DNA from: Bacteroidota bacterium
Lineage (GTDB): Bacteria > Bacteroidota > Bacteroidia > JABEUT01
Assembly (NCBI GenBank): GCA_013288205.1
Contig: JABDCH010000008.1
Location: 1 to 42,995, forward strand
DNA length: 42,995 nt
Direction: 5' to 3'
The notes beneath the pieces were generated by a model that searched no databases, was not told the DNA's origin, and worked only from the letters and a program-made list of their open reading frames with translations. A program made the position numbers and the translations under genes. Within the stretch, counting starts at the first letter, position 1, and every line of letters begins with the position of its first letter. Below are positions 26,192-34,169 of the stretch, one piece after another.

Positions 26192-26229
26192 TAACTGGCA
26201 AATTATACGTAAATTGCATTGGTAAGTTA
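26192..26229. repeat. nested imperfect inverted repeat upstream of dinB
   Basis: The gap before dinB holds an inner hairpin, GCAAATTA-TACG-TAAATTGC (26198-26217, one mismatch), inside an outer pair TAACT/AGTTA (26192-26196 and 26225-26229). It ends 8 bp before the dinB ATG. It could be an operator for a damage regulator or an end-of-transcript hairpin for the ABC operon. No U tract follows. Confidence 0.3.
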
Positions 26230-26237
26230 TCCTGTTC

Positions 26238-27413
26238 ATGAACCGTCGCGTAGCACATTTTGATTTAGACTCCTTTTTTGTTTCGGTAGAATGCCTCAGA
26301 GATAAATCTCTATTAGGGAAGCCTGTAATTATTGGTGGTTCGTCCGACAGAGGCGTAGTTGCCTCCTGTAGTTACGAAGCACGCAAGTTTGGTATTCATT
26401 CTGCCATGCCGGGCAAATTAGCTAAGAAACTTTGCTCCGAAGCCATATTTATCAAGGGTGACATGGAGCTCTATTCTGAATACTCCCGTAAAGTAACCCA
26501 TATAATTGAAGAACGCGCGCCTGTTGTAGAAAAGGCATCGATTGATGAACATTACATTGATGTTACAGGCATGGACCGTTTTATCAAGGACAGTCTCTTA
26601 TGGACAAAAGAGTTGCGCCAAACTATTATTAAAGAAACTGGGTTGCCTATCTCATTTGGACTATCAGTTAATAAGACCGTCTCTAAAATGGCTACCAATG
26701 AAGCCAAGCCCAATGGAGAAAAATACATTGAGCAGGGAACTGAAAAGGTCTTTTTAGCGCCCCTGTCCATTCGCAAAATACCAGGCATTGGGGCAAAAAC
26801 CTATGTCGCACTGAGTAACATGGGAATAGAAAAAATAGAGGCTATCCAAAGGATGACAAAAGAAGCCATGTATAATGCCTTGGGTGAAAATGGGGAATCT
26901 ATCTGGAGAAAAGCCAATGGCATTCATCATTCTCCTGTCATTCCATTTCACGAACAAAAAAGCATGAGCACTGAAACCACTTTCCATAAGGATATATCCG
27001 ATACGGAAAAACTAAAAAATGTACTTATCGGAATGGTAGATGAGTTGGCTTTCACACTACGGAGAATGAAAAAAGTGGCAGCCTGTGTCACGCTTAAATT
27101 ACGGTATTCCGATTTTGAGACGCATACCTTTCAAGCGCACATACCATACACAGCAGCCGATCACATTCTGCTGCGAAAAGTATTGGAGTTGTTTGCTAAA
27201 AATTACAAAGGAAGACCCTTAATCCGTTTGATAGGGGTACGTTTTAGTTACCTGGTTTCAGGGCTTAACCAAATAGATTTGTTCGACGACACCGAAGAGA
27301 TGATGAACTTATACCAGGCTATGGACAGAATACGAAAACGTTTTGGAGACCGGGCCATAACAAGGGCTTCCTCGGTGAGACCGCCCAAGGAATTGCGAAT
27401 GGGAAAAGATTAA
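26238..27413 (+). CDS. dinB: DNA polymerase IV (Y-family)
   Basis: A 391-residue error-prone translesion polymerase. The first catalytic motif is AHFDLDSFFVSVE (Asp9), with the aromatic steric-gate region next to it. The second is KASIDEHYIDVTG (Asp103, Glu104). GLPISFGLSVNKTVSKMATNEAKPNG and the thumb HhH KIPGIGAKTYVALSNMGIEK are typical, and the little-finger domain fills the C-terminus. The usual beta-clamp peptide is probably the QIDLF segment near the C-terminus. It converges with the glycosyltransferase gene, with 1 nt between the two stops. Confidence 0.94.
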   Translation: MNRRVAHFDLDSFFVSVECLRDKSLLGKPVIIGGSSDRGVVASCSYEARKFGIHSAMPGKLAKKLCSEAIFIKGDMELYSEYSRKVTHIIEERAPVVEKASIDEHYIDVTGMDRFIKDSLLWTKELRQTIIKETGLPISFGLSVNKTVSKMATNEAKPNGEKYIEQGTEKVFLAPLSIRKIPGIGAKTYVALSNMGIEKIEAIQRMTKEAMYNALGENGESIWRKANGIHHSPVIPFHEQKSMSTETTFHKDISDTEKLKNVLIGMVDELAFTLRRMKKVAACVTLKLRYSDFETHTFQAHIPYTAADHILLRKVLELFAKNYKGRPLIRLIGVRFSYLVSGLNQIDLFDDTEEMMNLYQAMDRIRKRFGDRAITRASSVRPPKELRMGKD

Positions 27414-27414
27414 T

Positions 27415-28872
27415 TTATTTTACAGTAACCGAATCTTCCTTAAATAAATCATATTGCTCCAAATGAGCCACCAGACTATATTGTGCAGGTGGCTGGCCAT
27501 GATGATTTACATTATCTAAATAAAACAAATGAGGTTTATTGGGATCTATACTGATACTATAATACCGTATAAGATAACATTGCAAATCCCACTCATTCCA
27601 TACATCGGCACTGTTTGGAATAGCAACTACCGAATGGTCGGGTACTATCTTGCCAATGGCATACACATCATGCAATAGCTCTTTATTGCGGGATGTTTTA
27701 CCAATTTGTGAAATGGTAAATCCTATCGAGAAGCAAAGTATAACGACTCCTACAATAGAAATAATCCTGTAAATATTTCTCTTATTGGAAATAGTTTCCA
27801 CAAGCTCTTTTGTGTAAGGAGCTATATATATGGCTAACCCGATGGCAAAAAATGGCAATGCAGGAACCATATAAAATCCCTTTTGAACTAAGGTAGCCAT
27901 CAAAGGCAAGGTTCCGGCAAACCCGATTACTATAAAAAAAAGTCCTGCTTTTTTATATATTCTTTCCGTTCTTATTTGTTTTCGGTTTGCAAAGAATAAT
28001 ACGATAGCCGTAAGTCCCAATTGAGGAATAGTATTCATCAACAATTGCCATAGAATAGACAACCTGTTCGATACCACCGGCTCATTTTGAATACGCCCTA
28101 AAACCCGCTTTGTAAAATATATAGTGAGGCTGTCCCTGCTTTCTGGATATAACATTAGCAGGCCATACAATAAAAGTGGAATGCCAACGATTATAAGGGT
28201 AGCTGCAAATATTATTCTGAAGGAAGTGTCGCGAACAGCAAGCCAGTATATCAAAGGCACCATAACTGGAAATAATCCCGGCAAGCCTTTAGTAAGTGAA
28301 GCCCCAAAAATGCATAAGCCTGATAACAACAAATACATGTACATACCCTTGCTTGCTTTGCTGCTTTTATAAGAAAACAGGACTGAAATCAATACAAAAA
28401 TGCTCATAGTATTTTCCATCATGTTATTGCAGTAACTCCAATAGCAAATCGGGATAGTTATCCATAACAACAATGGAATCCAGGCCAATTTCTGCATTTC
28501 AGTATCCTTCCGGTAAATTTCTTTCCATAACAACACTATAAGGCAGGCGGCCAGAACAAGCATCAGCAAGGTGTATATTCTTTCCGTATACATTCCACTG
28601 CCGAATAGCTTAAAAAAGAAAGCCTGTATACCAAACCCCAAAGGAGGCTGTTCGTGAAAGGATGTCAGTCCTGACATATTATTATAACTGAACTGCGGAA
28701 ACCAAAATGTACCAATTCCCTGGCTAAGATTATGCGCTACACTGGTGTATAACATAGCATCCATAAACATCCCGTCTTTTATCAATGTAGGCAGTGTAAG
28801 TACTACTAATATGCTGATAGTAATTAACCAAAAGGGTAAGTTCTTCGCATTATTTTTTTGCAGGGATGCCAA
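27415..28872 (-). CDS. GT39/ArnT-like membrane glycosyltransferase
   Basis: A 485-residue polytopic membrane protein with about ten hydrophobic helices. The first outer loop carries MFMDAMLYTSVAHNLSQG and FHEQPPLGFG; the acidic residue and the H/PPL pair are characteristic of PMT/ArnT-like GT-C enzymes that use polyprenyl-phosphate sugars. The start is TTG (last base 28872), because the preceding in-frame codon is TAG and the next Met lies after the first helix. It is the last gene of the tilS-dsbD operon, 8 nt after the GT22-type gene. The acceptor is unknown; the pair suggests lipid or protein glycosylation. Confidence 0.8.
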   Translation of the reverse strand: MASLQKNNAKNLPFWLITISILVVLTLPTLIKDGMFMDAMLYTSVAHNLSQGIGTFWFPQFSYNNMSGLTSFHEQPPLGFGIQAFFFKLFGSGMYTERIYTLLMLVLAACLIVLLWKEIYRKDTEMQKLAWIPLLLWITIPICYWSYCNNMMENTMSIFVLISVLFSYKSSKASKGMYMYLLLSGLCIFGASLTKGLPGLFPVMVPLIYWLAVRDTSFRIIFAATLIIVGIPLLLYGLLMLYPESRDSLTIYFTKRVLGRIQNEPVVSNRLSILWQLLMNTIPQLGLTAIVLFFANRKQIRTERIYKKAGLFFIVIGFAGTLPLMATLVQKGFYMVPALPFFAIGLAIYIAPYTKELVETISNKRNIYRIISIVGVVILCFSIGFTISQIGKTSRNKELLHDVYAIGKIVPDHSVVAIPNSADVWNEWDLQCYLIRYYSISIDPNKPHLFYLDNVNHHGQPPAQYSLVAHLEQYDLFKEDSVTVK

Positions 28873-28880
28873 CTATTTGC

Positions 28881-30419
28881 TTAAGATTTTGGTGGAGGAA
28901 TCACTGCTCCTTTTTCAGTGAACTTATATATATAAGCAGTTTCATTGCGATTTACCGGATTCAACCTGAACAGTACCTTATCCATAAATCCGGGCTCAAT
29001 AATCGTTTTGAACTCCACATTGGGGAATATTTTTCGGAAGGCTTCAAAACGCTCCGATTCATGCTCAGCCCCGTAAAATATTACGTAATTAGGATGAACC
29101 ATAGTATCGGGAATGGCTATATACGAATTAACCACATCGGCGGTTGAATGTTCTTTTGTCATTCCACGTATCAATATATTCCAACGGTTAAGGTAAAACA
29201 TCGGGGGTTGCGTATAGGAATATTGATCGCTTTCTTCAATTAATATTCCATGTACATCAGTTTGTTTAGAGAGATATGTCATAGCCTCTACCCTACTGCG
29301 TTTAGAATACATGGTAGATACAACAGGAAGCGCAATAATATTCAATACCCAAAAGAAAACCCAACATCCCCTTATCAATTTTTTTCGCGCCTGCCAATAT
29401 GCAGAGCTTTCTGAAAACTCATTCCAGCCAATAACACCAAGCATTATAACAAATGGTATGGCAGGTAGAATAAACCGTTCCTGCTTATTAGGGAAAAGTG
29501 AATGAAATAATAGAAATCCAAAACTCGGCCAGAAAAGAAGAGGATATTTTTTCCAAGACCGGAAATATCCGAAAAGTATAAAAAGACTTATGGGTGGAAC
29601 CAGCACACCCAAAAGCAACAGGAAATATTGATAAAATGGGCCGTTGGTATAAGTATGTGCATTGTGAATATTATAGGATATATATTCTGAAAATTCAGTG
29701 AACGGTTTGCCCCAAATTGTAGTGTCTACAATACCTTGTACAGCAACAATCATAACCAAGCTGCTGACAGAAAATGCAAAAAACCCTTTCCAGTTCTTAC
29801 GTAATAAAAGTATTAACCCGATAAGACCATCAAAAACGAGTGTTTGAAAGCGCATATTAAATGCGAGTCCGCATAAAAGGCCAGCCCAAATATAGTTTTT
29901 TACTTTCTGGCTTTTTTCGGGATGGATCAATAAATAGGTGGCAATCACAAGGGGCGGAATGCACGCCATTTCAACCAGGTCACGAACTGCAAACATCGGG
30001 TAAAACCAAAGAATGGATAATAACATTCCTGCCTGTCTTGCCGGTTTCTTTCCTCCTACCAGGTTCACTATCCTATATCCATACACAATTGTAATAAGCG
30101 ACCAGAGTGCATTTACGGAGCGCATAATGTACATTTTGGTTTGCGGATCGGTTAATCCTCTCCACTTTAAGTACATAAAGAAGAAATAATGCAAGCCCGG
30201 ATAAAATATGCTATAGGGGGTATCGCTGCCAAAATCTTTCCAATGTGTATAACCATCTACAGCAGATTGGGCGGGTTCGACTACCAAAAAATGGTCGTCG
30301 TGCATACCAAATCCTTTGGAAAATATTACTGCCAGCAAACGGAAAAAGATACCCGCCAATAGTATTAGGGTAAGCGGCTTATCTTCCCATAGTTTACGGA
30401 TAATCTGCCTAATCTGCAC
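28881..30419 (-). CDS. GT22-type (ALG9/PIG-B-like) membrane mannosyltransferase
   Basis: A 512-residue polytopic membrane protein. The N-terminal first loop has SKGFGMHDDHFLVVEPAQS with paired Asp residues, and the GT22 signature appears as LFPNKQERFILPAIPFVIML, comparable to the HKEERF motif of eukaryotic ALG/PIG-B enzymes. RDLVEMACIPPLVIATYLL and GLAFNMRFQTLVFDGL also fit the family. The start is GTG (last base 30419), 11 nt after the dsbD stop. Members add mannose from polyprenyl-phosphate mannose. The sugar is inferred from the family, and the acceptor is unknown. Confidence 0.8.
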   Translation of the reverse strand: MQIRQIIRKLWEDKPLTLILLAGIFFRLLAVIFSKGFGMHDDHFLVVEPAQSAVDGYTHWKDFGSDTPYSIFYPGLHYFFFMYLKWRGLTDPQTKMYIMRSVNALWSLITIVYGYRIVNLVGGKKPARQAGMLLSILWFYPMFAVRDLVEMACIPPLVIATYLLIHPEKSQKVKNYIWAGLLCGLAFNMRFQTLVFDGLIGLILLLRKNWKGFFAFSVSSLVMIVAVQGIVDTTIWGKPFTEFSEYISYNIHNAHTYTNGPFYQYFLLLLGVLVPPISLFILFGYFRSWKKYPLLFWPSFGFLLFHSLFPNKQERFILPAIPFVIMLGVIGWNEFSESSAYWQARKKLIRGCWVFFWVLNIIALPVVSTMYSKRSRVEAMTYLSKQTDVHGILIEESDQYSYTQPPMFYLNRWNILIRGMTKEHSTADVVNSYIAIPDTMVHPNYVIFYGAEHESERFEAFRKIFPNVEFKTIIEPGFMDKVLFRLNPVNRNETAYIYKFTEKGAVIPPPKS

Positions 30420-30430
30420 GCTGGGTAGAA

Positions 30431-32461
30431 TTAATTAATTTTAATCGGGGGATTTGAGCTGAAAACAGACTTCTGGGCACTACTGCTACTTGCATTCTTT
30501 ACTTTAAATGCATTTAACCCATCTACGAGGAATTGCTTGTACTCAACAATGTCAGGTGTGTAGCCTCGTTGAGGTATTAATGTATTTCCACTCGTATCAA
30601 CAAGCACATACAAGGGTTGTGTATTGCTTTTATAGAGGTTGGTTTCCATATCGGTCCAACGGTCTCCATCAGTTTCAATTTTAGAACCATCGAATTTAGA
30701 GACCGATTGTTTATCGGCCGGTAATTCATTTTGGTCATCTACATATAAAGAAACCAACACATAATCATTATCAATTATATTATAAACAGATGGGTCTGAC
30801 CACACATTCTCTTCCATTTTACGGCAATTCACACAGGTATTACCCGTAAAGTCGATCATAATTGGTTTTTTCATTTGCTTAGCCACAGCAACTGCTTCAT
30901 CGTAATTATGCAGGCAGTTAATATGGGGAGGGCATCCATGCACGCTTGCCGTTTTGGTCGATGCCTTGGAATTATCTGTTTTATCGGATTCTATAGCACC
31001 GGATGATGCTATGGTCCAACCTTCGGAATAGGATGCCGGTGGAGGGAATCCGCTCAACAGCTTCAGCGGGGCACCAAATAAGCCCGGCATAAGATATAGC
31101 GAAAATGAAAATGCAAAAACAGCAAGAATTAAACGGAAAACGCTGAGATGTTTTATCTCAGAATCGTGGGAGAACCGCAATTTTCCGATAAGATACAAGC
31201 CCGTGATGGCGAACATAACTATCCAAATAGCAACAAATATTTCCCGTCTAAGGATACCCATTGGCCCATTAATATGGAAGTGCAGCCATTTGATATGCAG
31301 ACCTACTAAATCGGCATTGGAAAGGAATTTAAGCGAGAAGGTAATTTCAAGTAATCCCAATACTACTTTAACACTATTAAGCCATCCGCCTGATTTTGGC
31401 ATCTTAGATAATAGATGTGGAACAGCAGCAAATAAAGCAAAGGGCAATGCCATGGCGGTTGAAAAGCCGAACATTCCTACTATCAAACTCCAATAACCAC
31501 CACTTTGAGAAACCCCTGCTAACAGGGAACCTAATATGGGACCAGTGCAGGAAAAAGAAACTATACATAGCGTAAGAGCCATAAAGAATATTCCCAATAA
31601 TCCACCCTTTTCGGAAGCAGTATCGGTTTTATTTACCCACGAACTTGGAAGCGTTATTTCAAATGCGCCAAGGAATGAGAACCCGAAAATGACAAATACA
31701 ATAAAGAAAATAAGATTCACCCACCCATTACTGGCTATAACATACAAACCCGAAGGGCCTGCCAATGCAGTTATTAATCCACCTAAAAGAACATAAATAA
31801 GTATAATGCAAAGGGCGTAGATATAAGGCCCCGCTGATTTCCTTTTATTTTGAGGAATAGTTCTTTTGGTAAAGAAACTAACCGTAAGCGGAATCATAGG
31901 AAACACGCAGGGAGTTAATAACGCTGTAAGCCCACCCAGAAAACCGAGTATAAATATTAAAAGATAGCCGCTGCCGGAAGATTTTGACATGGGTACTGCC
32001 GGCGGTATGGTAATAACGAAATCAAATGCCTTAGGTGGAAGACACATACTTTCATTACATACCTGGCAATATACATTTCCCTTTAGGGTAAATCCTTTGA
32101 GGTTATGTGCAACAATCTTTTGGGTAAAGTCAGCCTGGTTAAAGAAATATTTCACCACCAATTTAAAAGTGGAGTCGTACTTAGTTATGCAGGTGTCAAC
32201 ATCCATTGTTTTTCCTTCCACAGTATAATCAGGAGCAGTTGTATAAGTAAAGGCCATCGGGATGGGTCCGTTGCTATCGCTATGCTGAGCGTAGGTATGC
32301 CAGCCCTTCTGGATATCTACATGCAATGTAATTGCATATTCCGAATCACTAATTTGCTTTTGAGAGAATTTCCAACTAAGGGGGTTATACACCTGTGCGC
32401 TCGCTGTATATACTAAAAACAAAAAAAGGCCAATCCAGCCTTTCCTGAATATATGCACCAT
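30431..32461 (-). CDS. dsbD: thiol:disulfide interchange protein DsbD family
   Basis: A 676-residue protein carrying electrons from cytoplasmic thioredoxin across the inner membrane. Domain order is a signal peptide (1-22), an N-terminal DsbD-alpha domain with CQVCNESMCLPP (Cys135 and Cys140), then eight helices. The membrane redox cysteines lie in LLTPCVFPMIPLTVSFF (Cys185) and SFSCTGPILGS. A C-terminal thioredoxin domain carries CVNC (543-546). A Ser-rich tail of about 20 residues ends the protein. It is 3 nt after the small hypothetical gene and 11 nt before the GT22-type gene. It may supply reductant for cytochrome c haem attachment or disulfide isomerisation in the periplasm. Confidence 0.94.
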   Translation of the reverse strand: MVHIFRKGWIGLFLFLVYTASAQVYNPLSWKFSQKQISDSEYAITLHVDIQKGWHTYAQHSDSNGPIPMAFTYTTAPDYTVEGKTMDVDTCITKYDSTFKLVVKYFFNQADFTQKIVAHNLKGFTLKGNVYCQVCNESMCLPPKAFDFVITIPPAVPMSKSSGSGYLLIFILGFLGGLTALLTPCVFPMIPLTVSFFTKRTIPQNKRKSAGPYIYALCIILIYVLLGGLITALAGPSGLYVIASNGWVNLIFFIVFVIFGFSFLGAFEITLPSSWVNKTDTASEKGGLLGIFFMALTLCIVSFSCTGPILGSLLAGVSQSGGYWSLIVGMFGFSTAMALPFALFAAVPHLLSKMPKSGGWLNSVKVVLGLLEITFSLKFLSNADLVGLHIKWLHFHINGPMGILRREIFVAIWIVMFAITGLYLIGKLRFSHDSEIKHLSVFRLILAVFAFSFSLYLMPGLFGAPLKLLSGFPPPASYSEGWTIASSGAIESDKTDNSKASTKTASVHGCPPHINCLHNYDEAVAVAKQMKKPIMIDFTGNTCVNCRKMEENVWSDPSVYNIIDNDYVLVSLYVDDQNELPADKQSVSKFDGSKIETDGDRWTDMETNLYKSNTQPLYVLVDTSGNTLIPQRGYTPDIVEYKQFLVDGLNAFKVKNASSSSAQKSVFSSNPPIKIN

Positions 32462-32464
32462 AAA

Positions 32465-32752
32465 TTATATCTTGATTTCGTGTATTCGTTTGATGGGAAT
32501 AGTAACTCCATGCTTCAATACAATCCTGTCTTTAGTAACTGCCCAAACAGTAGTTTCTACTTGTTTTAATCCGTCGTCATCTTCAAAAAGTATTTTCATT
32601 TTTACCCTGTCAGTACCCAAGGATGCAGCTCGCTCAAGATCATACGCTCTCTGTAATTTCAGATCGGAGGAGTTTAAAATTTCGTCGTTGGGAAAATGAA
32701 GGCTTCCTATAATTTCTTTGTCAACCAGTAGAGGGTTTTCTATCTTATTCAT
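32465..32752 (-). CDS. small hypothetical protein, probably conserved in Bacteroidota
   Basis: A 95-residue soluble protein with no signal peptide or membrane helix. It is lysine/glutamate-rich, with a helical middle (LKLQRAYDLERAASLGTDRV) and a beta-like C-terminal half (KMKILFEDDDGLKQVETTVWAVTKDRIVLKHGVTIPIKRI). The C-terminal half looks like a small beta-barrel or PilZ-like fold, but I recognise no named family. It lies between tilS (12 nt) and dsbD (3 nt), so it is surely expressed with them. Coding bias and tight packing support it as a real gene. Confidence 0.75.
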   Translation of the reverse strand: MNKIENPLLVDKEIIGSLHFPNDEILNSSDLKLQRAYDLERAASLGTDRVKMKILFEDDDGLKQVETTVWAVTKDRIVLKHGVTIPIKRIHEIKI

Positions 32753-32764
32753 GTCCGGTTTTTT

Positions 32765-34090
32765 TTAGGACTTACAAAGATATACTTTTTTTGTTCCCTT
32801 AGTCACTTTAAACCTTTCATCGGGACGGTGCCCTACCAGCCAGGCAATTTCATTACCGGAAACCAATACATAAACATGTTCTTTATCGGGCAGGGAAACT
32901 TTATTATCTACCAGGAAATCACTCACTTTCTTAGGATTATTCATCCCCAGCGGATAAAACCGGTCTCCTTCTTTCCACCTGCGTATTTTTAGGGGAAATG
33001 TGAGTTTGTCAAAATCAAGGCTTGCTATGTTAGAATCGGTTGAAATTTGAAAGTCAGCTGTTTTTTCAACAACGTTGAATATGTAAATATGCTTATCCGT
33101 CAAAAGCTCTTTTGTTTGCTCATTTATTTCTATTTCAAAATAGGTATTGACTCCAGTATAAGGTTCTATGATGAGTCCTTCACGATCAGTAACAAGACGG
33201 TGTGTAGCTGATAAAAATATTCTTCCCGGTTGGTCTTTACTATTTTCAACTATCTGCTCGCATTGTGCATAGTTGAATCCCATACCTTTAATTACCTCGT
33301 ACAAATAAATGACGGGTGGAGTATATTCATTAGAAAATGCAAACGGAATAATGGTGCGTTGTCCTTCTATCCTGATAGATTCGCACATTATTCTATCGAT
33401 GGAATTATTCAGAATAATCTCAGCCTTTCCCAAGTTTTCAATTGTAGCGGTAATTGATTCTTTTGCATTTGGGCTTATTTCTTCCAAAACAGGCAATAAC
33501 TGATGCCTTATTTTATTCCGCTCATATTTATCGGATTTATTGCTGCTATCTTCCCTCCAACCCAGTTTGTTTGCAATTGCAAACTCTTCAATTTCCCTAC
33601 GATAAAATTTCAACAAGGGGCGGATAGTATTTTCATGCTTTACGTTGATACCGTGTAGTCCGGAAATACCCGTGCCCCTTAACAGATTGATGAAAAAGGT
33701 TTCTATGGCATCATCCGCATGATGAGCTGTAACAAGGTACTCAAACCCATTTTTTTGCCTTATTTGCTGAAACCATTCATACCGTAATTGCCTTGCACCC
33801 ATTTGTACCGACAGTTTATTTTCTTTACAGAACTTTTCAGTTTCAAATTGTATTTGGAAAAAGGGCGCTTCAGACTTTGCAGCTAATTCCTTTACAAAAT
33901 TTTCATCTTCATCTGATTCCTTTCCTCTCAATTGAAAGTTGCAATGGGCTATTCCATATTTATATCCTGAAAGCCCGAATAATTCTGTCATAACCACAGA
34001 ATCGAGCCCCCCGCTAACTGCCAATAAAAAAGAAGGTGCCTCATTACCTGAGACCAATTCAGAAAGATATTTTCGAAAGGCTTCTATCAT
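32765..34090 (-). CDS. tilS: tRNA(Ile)-lysidine synthetase TilS
   Basis: This essential enzyme modifies C34 of tRNA-Ile(CAU) to lysidine so it reads AUA codons. Starting at the ATG at 34090 (MIEAFRKYLSELV) gives 441 residues. The longer ORF reaches 34138, but a -7 promoter element lies inside that extension. The PP-loop is LLAVSGGLDSVVM (SGGLDS at 26-31), followed by HCNFQLRGKESDEDE and VTAHHADDAIETFFINLLRGTGISGL. The C-terminal tRNA-binding domain has RFYPLGMNNPKKVSDFLVDNKV. It heads a five-gene minus-strand operon and is divergent from the S9 peptidase gene. Confidence 0.94.
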   Translation of the reverse strand: MIEAFRKYLSELVSGNEAPSFLLAVSGGLDSVVMTELFGLSGYKYGIAHCNFQLRGKESDEDENFVKELAAKSEAPFFQIQFETEKFCKENKLSVQMGARQLRYEWFQQIRQKNGFEYLVTAHHADDAIETFFINLLRGTGISGLHGINVKHENTIRPLLKFYRREIEEFAIANKLGWREDSSNKSDKYERNKIRHQLLPVLEEISPNAKESITATIENLGKAEIILNNSIDRIMCESIRIEGQRTIIPFAFSNEYTPPVIYLYEVIKGMGFNYAQCEQIVENSKDQPGRIFLSATHRLVTDREGLIIEPYTGVNTYFEIEINEQTKELLTDKHIYIFNVVEKTADFQISTDSNIASLDFDKLTFPLKIRRWKEGDRFYPLGMNNPKKVSDFLVDNKVSLPDKEHVYVLVSGNEIAWLVGHRPDERFKVTKGTKKVYLCKS

Positions 34091-34098
34091 AATGACCA

Positions 34099-34106
34099 CA
34101 AATGTA
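34099..34106 (-). promoter_or_regulatory. candidate -7 promoter element (TACATTTG) for tilS operon
   Basis: An exact TAnnTTTG match on the minus strand, only 8 nt before the tilS ATG at 34090. If used, the mRNA would be almost leaderless. It lies inside the longer possible tilS ORF, which argues for the shorter start. Confidence 0.42.
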
Positions 34107-34169
34107 AGAAAACAGGGCATCAGCAGATTTAGTAACATTTCCCTATCTTAGCTCCCTCAAAAAAACCGC

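Noticed and set aside
28923-28936. CTTATATATATAAG palindrome
   Set aside because: It lies within the GT22-type coding sequence, encodes Tyr/Ile/Lys codons and has no sign of a regulatory role.
34091-34138. Longer start for tilS
   Set aside because: It contains an exact -7 element, and the added hydrophobic residues are not typical of TilS, which starts just before the PP-loop domain.
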